Below, one piece after another: positions 6,351-9,872 of a stretch of 9,872 nt of DNA (within the stretch, counting starts at the first letter, position 1; every line of letters starts with the position of its first letter). The translations under genes were made by a program, and so were the position numbers. Location of the stretch: positions 1-9,872 of the forward strand of contig RFHL01000124.1 in the NCBI GenBank assembly GCA_003696875.1. The letters run 5' to 3'. This stretch comes from Bacteroidota bacterium (GTDB taxonomy: Bacteria > Bacteroidota > Bacteroidia > J057). The notes beneath the pieces were generated by a model that made no database searches, had not been told where the DNA came from, and saw only the letters and a list, made by a program, of their open reading frames with translations.

Positions 6351-6833
6351 ATGACAGGAACCTCTTTTGACCTCCGGCCGGCCCGGCCTTCCGATCTTCC
6401 CGCGCTCAATCATATGCTGCGGATGATCTATGATCGGGACATTGCCGCCGTCAATACCGCCAAAGGGCGGCAGAGCTTTTTTAGCTTTATCCGGCCTCCA
6501 GACTTCCTTTCGCGCCTGGAAAACGGCAGCCGCCTGTACCTGCTATGGCAAGACAGCTGGCTGGCTGGTTGTCTGGAACGCAAAGATGGCCACATCCTGC
6601 TGCTGTTTATCCACCCGCAGTACCGCCGGCAGGGGCTGGCCCGCCGCCTGATCCAGGCGGCTCTTGCCGATCTGCGGTCCGCGGGCCTGCCCGCCACCCT
6701 CACCCTCAATGCCTCGCCCAATGCCTACGCGGCCTACGCTCGCCTGGGCTTCCGGCCCATCGGGACGGAGTTTGAGCGGGCCGGGATCCGGGCACGGCCC
6801 CTGCGGCTTGATGCCCGGCTTGGCTGGTCCTGA
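6351..6833 (+). CDS. GNAT family N-acetyltransferase
   Basis: The 160-aa protein has the size and order of a single-domain GNAT acetyltransferase, which moves the acetyl group of acetyl-CoA to an amine on a small molecule or protein. It opens with the usual first strand and acidic helix (FDLRPARPSDLPALNHML). The acetyl-CoA-binding loop is at IHPQYRRQGLARRL (about 87-100), where R92-R93-Q94-G95-L96-A97 fits the Q/R-x-x-G-x-G/A motif A. The closing block N124 AYAAYARLGFRPIG has the characteristic Tyr and 'LGF' turn. ATG at 6351 is chosen because an upstream in-frame GTG at 6294 lies inside the preceding terminator. A weak TATATTTC (6317-6324) resembles the Bacteroidota -7 element but has no clear partner. 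The substrate is unknown and the neighbours give no hint. Confidence 0.85.
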   Translation: MTGTSFDLRPARPSDLPALNHMLRMIYDRDIAAVNTAKGRQSFFSFIRPPDFLSRLENGSRLYLLWQDSWLAGCLERKDGHILLLFIHPQYRRQGLARRLIQAALADLRSAGLPATLTLNASPNAYAAYARLGFRPIGTEFERAGIRARPLRLDARLGWS

Positions 6834-6850
6834 CCCAAAGGTTATTTTTG
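6820..6850 (+). promoter_or_regulatory. Bacteroidota-type promoter for the UbiD gene
   Basis: TATTTTTG at 6843-6850 matches the Bacteroidota -7 consensus TAnnTTTG exactly, and TTG at 6820-6822 sits 20 bp upstream, within the usual spacing for the -33 element. The -33 part lies in the last codons of the acetyltransferase gene. Transcription would start near 6857, giving a leader of about 60 nt for the decarboxylase gene. Confidence 0.65.
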
Positions 6851-6859
6851 GCTTTTGCA

Positions 6860-6882
6860 AACCCCGGCCGCCCGGCCGGGTT
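6860..6882 (+). promoter_or_regulatory. 5'-leader stem-loop before the UbiD gene
   Basis: AACCC (6860-6864) pairs with GGGTT (6878-6882). After a bulged C, GGCC (6866-6869) pairs with GGCC (6874-6877), leaving a four-base loop. There is no T-run after it, so it is unlikely to be a terminator for the acetyltransferase. If the promoter call is right, the hairpin stands at the very 5' end of the UbiD transcript, where it could protect the mRNA. Its CCGGCCGGG core resembles the terminator at 92-119. Confidence 0.4.
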
Positions 6883-6917
6883 GTAGAGAAGACGTATAGC
6901 CCAAAACATATATCACC

Positions 6918-8756
6918 TTGCGCTACCGTAGTCTTGCCGCCTGTGTTCAGGATCTGGAAAAACACGGACATCTGATCCGGATTCCCCAGGAAATCGATCC
7001 CCATCTGGAAATGGCCGAAATCCAGCGCCGCGTTTACGCGGCCGGGGGGCCGGCGATTTTGTTTGAACGGGTCAAGGGGAGCCCCTTCCCCGCCGTGGGC
7101 AACCTCTTTGGTACCCTGGAACGGAGCCATTTCATCTTTCGCTCCACCCTGGCCCAGGTCAAGAAGATCGTGCAGCTCAAGGCCGACCCAACCGCTCTGC
7201 TGAAGGGGCCGCACCGCTTCCTGGGCACCCCCTTTCACGCCATCCACGCCCTGCCGCGCAGGGCCTGGCTGCGGGCGCCCATCCTCCACGGTCGTACGAC
7301 CCTGGATCAACTGCCGCAGCTCAAGTCCTGGCCCATGGACGGCGGCCCCTACGTGACCTTGCCGCAGGTCTTCACCCAGGATCCCGACAAGCCTGGAGCC
7401 ATGAAGTCCAACCTGGGCATGTATCGCATTCAGCTGGCGGGCAACGACTATGTGCCCAATCGGGAGATCGGCCTGCATTACCAGATCCACCGAGGGATCG
7501 GGGTGCACCACAGCCGCGCCCGGGCGCGGGGGGAGCGGCTGCCGGTGAGCATCTTTGTCGGCGGACCGCCGGCCCATACCTTCGCAGCGGTCATGCCGCT
7601 GCCTGAAGGCTTATCGGAGCTCATGTTTGCGGGCCTGTTTGCCGGGCGCAATTTTCGCTATACCATCCACGAAGGCCACTTCCTTTCGGCCGATGCCGAC
7701 TTTGTCATTGCCGGTAGCATCGACCCCACCCAGACCAAGCCCGAGGGACCTTTTGGCGACCACCTGGGCTACTACAGCCTTACCCATGAATTTCCCGTCA
7801 TGCAGGTCGATGCCGTCTATCACCGTAAGGACGCCATCTGGCCCTTCACGGTGGTGGGGCGGCCGCCCCAGGAGGATACCAGTTTTGGGGCGCTGATCCA
7901 TGAGGTCACGGCCGACATGGTGCCGGTTTCGGTGCCGGGCCTCCACGCCATGCATGCCGTGGATGCGGCGGGCGTGCACCCGCTGCTGCTTGCCATCGGC
8001 AATGAGCGCTACGTGCCTTACGGCAAGCGCTACCCCCAGGAACTGCTTACCGTCGCCAATGCCGTGTTGGGCTTTGGTCAGGCCTCTCTGGCCAAGTATC
8101 TGCTCATCGTCGCGCATCAGGATGCGCCGGGGCTGGACATTCATGACATCTCCGCCTTCCTCCAGCACCTGCTGGAGCGGATTGATTTGCGACGGGATCT
8201 GCATTTCCAGACCCGCACCACCATGGATACGCTGGACTACTCCGGGACGGGCCTCAACCAGGGTTCCAAGGTCGTCATCGCGGCCGCCGGCGAGCCCATC
8301 CGCAGCCTGGCCAAAGAGGTGCCGGGCGACCTCGCCCTACCGGCGGGCTTTGGCACGCCCCGGGTGGCCTTGCCAGGCGTAATGACGGTGCAAGGGCCAG
8401 CCTATACAGAGGCCACGAGCGGCGAGACCCAGGCCGAGGCTCTGGCCCAGGCCCTGACGCCCCAGGCCGAAGGTCTGACGGGCTTCCCCTGGATCGTCCT
8501 GGTCGATGACAGCGACTTTGCCGCCCGCACCCTCAACAACTTTCTCTGGGTTACCTTCACCCGCTCCAATCCTTCCCATGACCTATATGGGGCGGGGGCC
8601 TTCACCGACCACAAGCACTGGGGCTGTACGGGGCCGCTGGTCATTGACGCCCGCATCAAGCCCCACCACGCGCCTCCGCTGGTGGAAGACCCGGCCACCA
8701 CCCGCCGGGTGGATGCGCTTGCCGCCCAGGGGGGGCCTTTGGCTGGCATTATCTAA
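6918..8756 (+). CDS. UbiD family prFMN-dependent decarboxylase
   Basis: The 612-aa protein belongs to the UbiD family of prenylated-FMN-dependent (de)carboxylases acting on aromatic or unsaturated acids. The N-terminus YRSLAACVQDLEKHGHLIRI is typical. By alignment from memory with fungal Fdc1, the prFMN/metal residues are all present: Asn165 and Arg170 in NLGMYR, His191 in YQIHRG, Glu252 in IHEG, and Glu276 with Asp281 in PEGPFGD. These correspond to Fdc1 Asn168, Arg173, His191, Glu233, Glu277 and Glu/Asp282. Further conserved blocks are VVGRPPQED (about 312-320) and TLDYSGTGLN. The protein is longer than the roughly 490-aa E. coli UbiD because of an extended C-terminal region. In a menaquinone-using phylum its role could be in a futalosine-type quinone route or another aromatic acid; the window does not decide and no UbiX-like flavin prenyltransferase is present. 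The start is TTG at 6918: no ATG lies between it and the in-frame TAG at 6897-6899. Its stop overlaps the ancestral stop of the convergent pentapeptide gene. Confidence 0.92.
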   Translation: MRYRSLAACVQDLEKHGHLIRIPQEIDPHLEMAEIQRRVYAAGGPAILFERVKGSPFPAVGNLFGTLERSHFIFRSTLAQVKKIVQLKADPTALLKGPHRFLGTPFHAIHALPRRAWLRAPILHGRTTLDQLPQLKSWPMDGGPYVTLPQVFTQDPDKPGAMKSNLGMYRIQLAGNDYVPNREIGLHYQIHRGIGVHHSRARARGERLPVSIFVGGPPAHTFAAVMPLPEGLSELMFAGLFAGRNFRYTIHEGHFLSADADFVIAGSIDPTQTKPEGPFGDHLGYYSLTHEFPVMQVDAVYHRKDAIWPFTVVGRPPQEDTSFGALIHEVTADMVPVSVPGLHAMHAVDAAGVHPLLLAIGNERYVPYGKRYPQELLTVANAVLGFGQASLAKYLLIVAHQDAPGLDIHDISAFLQHLLERIDLRRDLHFQTRTTMDTLDYSGTGLNQGSKVVIAAAGEPIRSLAKEVPGDLALPAGFGTPRVALPGVMTVQGPAYTEATSGETQAEALAQALTPQAEGLTGFPWIVLVDDSDFAARTLNNFLWVTFTRSNPSHDLYGAGAFTDHKHWGCTGPLVIDARIKPHHAPPLVEDPATTRRVDALAAQGGPLAGII

Positions 8757-9330
8757 CTGCGGCTGATCCGGATTTGATAAGCCTGGAGCAAGCCGGGCAA
8801 AGCTTCGAGAGAGAAGGTCGCCCCTTTGATCCGGTTTTGGGCCGGGTCCAGGGCCAGATTTTCCACCCCCCCAGATGGGCTTTTTCCAGATTGGTTTGGT
8901 CAAAAATGGCCCCCTCAAGGTCACAGCCCTACAGAGAGGCCTGGCCCAGGTTGGTGCTGCTGAAGTCGGCCCCGATGAGCTGGCTGTCTTCGCAGCGCAG
9001 CTTGCGCAGGTCCATGCCGGCAAAGGAGGCGTAATCCAACCGGCAGCGGGTGAATTGGACCTGAAAGAGGAAGGGAGGACAAGAGTCGAAAGGCAGGCCG
9101 ATCAGTTTGCAATCCTCGAAATGCACATCCCGGAGGCTGGTCCCGGTGACATAGGCTTGGGTAAAATCGCATTGGGCGAAGTGGGCATCGACGAACACGC
9201 ATTCGTCCAGGTCGGCCCCCACAAATTGGCAGCGGGAAAAGTGGCAGGCTTCATAGGTGCCGGGCTCCAGTGGAGCCGCCGCGAAGTCGCGGTCTTCGAA
9301 ATGGATATCGCACGGATAGGAGGTAGACAT
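8753..9330 (-). pseudogene. Pentapeptide-repeat protein gene, broken by a stop and a frameshift
   Basis: From ATG at 9330 the gene encodes 133 aa of pentapeptide repeats (A/C-(D/N)-(L/F)-x-x units such as CQFVGADLDECVF and GADFSSTNLGQASL), which fold as a right-handed quadrilateral beta-helix. A TAG at 8929-8931 ends this reading. The same frame goes on at once with GCDLEGAIFDQTNLEKAHL, perfectly in register with the repeats. At the G7 run (C7 at 8866-8872 on the + strand) the homology moves to another frame and continues as VENLALDPAQNRIKGATF, then SLEALPGLLQAYQIRISRS, stopping at 8753-8755. From memory this end (DPxxNRIKxAxFSLxGLxGLLxxY) is the normal C-terminus of about 190-aa Bacteroidota pentapeptide proteins. 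Restoring one G and one sense codon gives 192 aa. Related proteins include Qnr/MfpA-like gyrase-protecting types, but most have unknown roles. The upstream in-frame start at 9372 is less likely than ATG 9330. Confidence 0.88.
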
Positions 9331-9485
9331 AGAGATTGGATAGGGGTTGACACCGAAGCCCTCCGGCACCATATTTGATAAATACGCCCGAATCGCTAAT
9401 TTACCGATTACATGAACTTTTCCGCGATAGCATGAAATAAACCGGCTTCGCTTCTCGCTTCTCGGCTCTCACCTCTATTCCCCCT
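9331..9485. other. Divergent intergenic region before the CHAT gene
   Basis: This spacer separates the minus-strand pentapeptide gene from the plus-strand CHAT gene. TTGACA at 9347-9352, followed after TTG by 20 bp and CATATTTG at 9370-9377 (one mismatch to TAnnTTTG), is a possible plus-strand promoter that would give a leader of roughly 100 nt. No matching minus-strand promoter was found. Downstream is a short heptamer repeat (9449-9476). An in-frame TAA at 9438-9440 closes the CHAT reading frame upstream. Confidence 0.35.
9449..9476 (+). repeat. Heptanucleotide tandem repeat, four units
   Basis: From 9449 in steps of 7 the sequence is CGCTTCT, CGCTTCT, CGGCTCT, CACCTCT. The first two units are identical and the last two degenerate. 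It is pyrimidine-rich on the + strand and ends 9 bp before the ATG of the CHAT gene, so it occupies the place of a ribosome-binding region. It resembles the short low-complexity heptamer repeats seen between genes in some cyanobacteria and filamentous Bacteroidota. Confidence 0.55.
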
Positions 9486-9872
9486 ATGCCGGAAGGCAAA
9501 CCCGTCATATTCCTGGCTTTTGCCAATGATCAGCAGGACCAGGCCCGCTACCTGCGGGGCCTGGCGGCGGAGTTGCGTGGCATTCGCAATGCACTGGGGC
9601 CGGCCCGGCAGGCCCAGGCGGTGGAGATCGTCGAGCGGGCCAATGCGACCGTAGGCGACATCATCGATGTCTTTCAGGACCCGGCCTACAGCGGCCGGAT
9701 CCGGGTGTTTCACTATGGAGGCCATGCCGACAGCTACCGCCTCCTGCTGGAGGCGGAGGATGGCAGCGGACAGGTCGCCCATGCCGAGGGCCTGAATCAG
9801 TTTCTGGCCGGGCAACCCGGCCTGGAGGTGGTCTTTCTCAATGGCTGCTCCACCCAGGATCAGGCCATGGAC
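9486..9872 (+). CDS. CHAT-domain (caspase-like) protease, 3' partial
   Basis: From ATG 9486, 129 codons run to the window end without a stop. The protein starts VIFLAFAND and continues with a helical segment rich in Ala/Arg. The key blocks are RVFHYGGHAD (about 73-82, catalytic His80) and VVFLNGCSTQ (about 115-124, catalytic Cys121), the His/Cys dyad of CHAT domains. These are clan CD proteases of the caspase/separase type. An AEGLNQFL segment lies between the two blocks. Placing the CHAT domain at the extreme N-terminus is typical, from memory, of large Bacteroidota and cyanobacterial proteins that carry an NTPase (NACHT/AAA/NB-ARC) or repeat sensor further on; here that part is outside the window. 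ATG 9486 is the first start after an in-frame TAA at 9438-9440. A role in defence or programmed cell death is an inference from the family, which includes TPR-CHAT of the Craspase system and gasdermin-activating proteases. Confidence 0.88.
   Translation, partial: MPEGKPVIFLAFANDQQDQARYLRGLAAELRGIRNALGPARQAQAVEIVERANATVGDIIDVFQDPAYSGRIRVFHYGGHADSYRLLLEAEDGSGQVAHAEGLNQFLAGQPGLEVVFLNGCSTQDQAMD

Noticed and set aside
6543..7577. Minus-strand ORF of about 344 aa
   Set aside because: It overlaps both the acetyltransferase and UbiD genes on the other strand and has a low-complexity Gly/Gln/Pro composition without motifs.
8583..9023. Minus-strand ORF of about 146 aa
   Set aside because: It lies in a frame different from that of the pentapeptide repeats over most of its length; the repeat reading frames explain the conserved sequence better.
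1..9872. tRNA/rRNA genes, CRISPR arrays, IS elements or attachment sites
   Set aside because: No cloverleaf-like segment, regularly spaced identical repeats, transposase or terminal inverted repeats were seen by reading; a dedicated scan could not be run.

Overview
The window looks like chromosomal DNA of a G+C-rich member of the Bacteroidota, most likely a Saprospiraceae/Lewinella-type organism. The phylum call rests on a type IX secretion (T9SS) C-terminal tail at the left edge, lipoproteins with acidic or proline-rich tethers, an exact Bacteroidota-type promoter (TTG-N20-TATTTTTG) before the UbiD gene, and poor Shine-Dalgarno usage. The family placement is an inference from protein style and could not be checked by a search.

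Layout. Positions 1-83 hold the C-terminal end of a T9SS-sorted protein, followed by a terminator-like hairpin. A surface lipoprotein with a YncE/DUF5074-type beta-propeller (BtuG-like) follows at 135-1163. Its stop codon lies inside a degenerate array of 8-bp repeats (1155-1250). A minus-strand cluster runs from right to left: a MOP-family polysaccharide flippase (5120-3684), a GT4-type glycosyltransferase (3663-2509) and dprA (2440-1328). The first two look like one envelope-glycan operon; dprA is a housekeeping/competence gene downstream of a structured spacer. The spacer 5121-5343 carries a perfect 14-bp palindrome just upstream of the flippase start and a plus-strand intrinsic terminator with no plus-strand gene before it.

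Right half. On the plus strand are an unrecognised lipoprotein (5344-6252) with a strong terminator, a GNAT acetyltransferase (6351-6833) and a long UbiD-family prFMN decarboxylase (6918-8756). Convergent to UbiD is a pentapeptide-repeat gene that is broken. Its repeats continue through an in-frame TAG and then through a one-base frameshift in a G7 run. The ancestral stop codon overlaps the UbiD stop codon. At the right edge, divergent from the pentapeptide gene, a CHAT-domain (caspase-like) protease gene begins (9486) and runs off the window with its His/Cys dyad visible.

How things work together. Three modules are visible: cell-surface uptake/binding (T9SS protein plus propeller lipoprotein), surface glycan assembly (flippase plus glycosyltransferase), and an accessory right edge (decayed pentapeptide protein and CHAT protease). 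The CHAT gene is the most likely entry to a larger, possibly defence- or cell-death-related system, but most of it lies outside the window. No tRNA, rRNA, CRISPR array, IS element or attachment site was seen.
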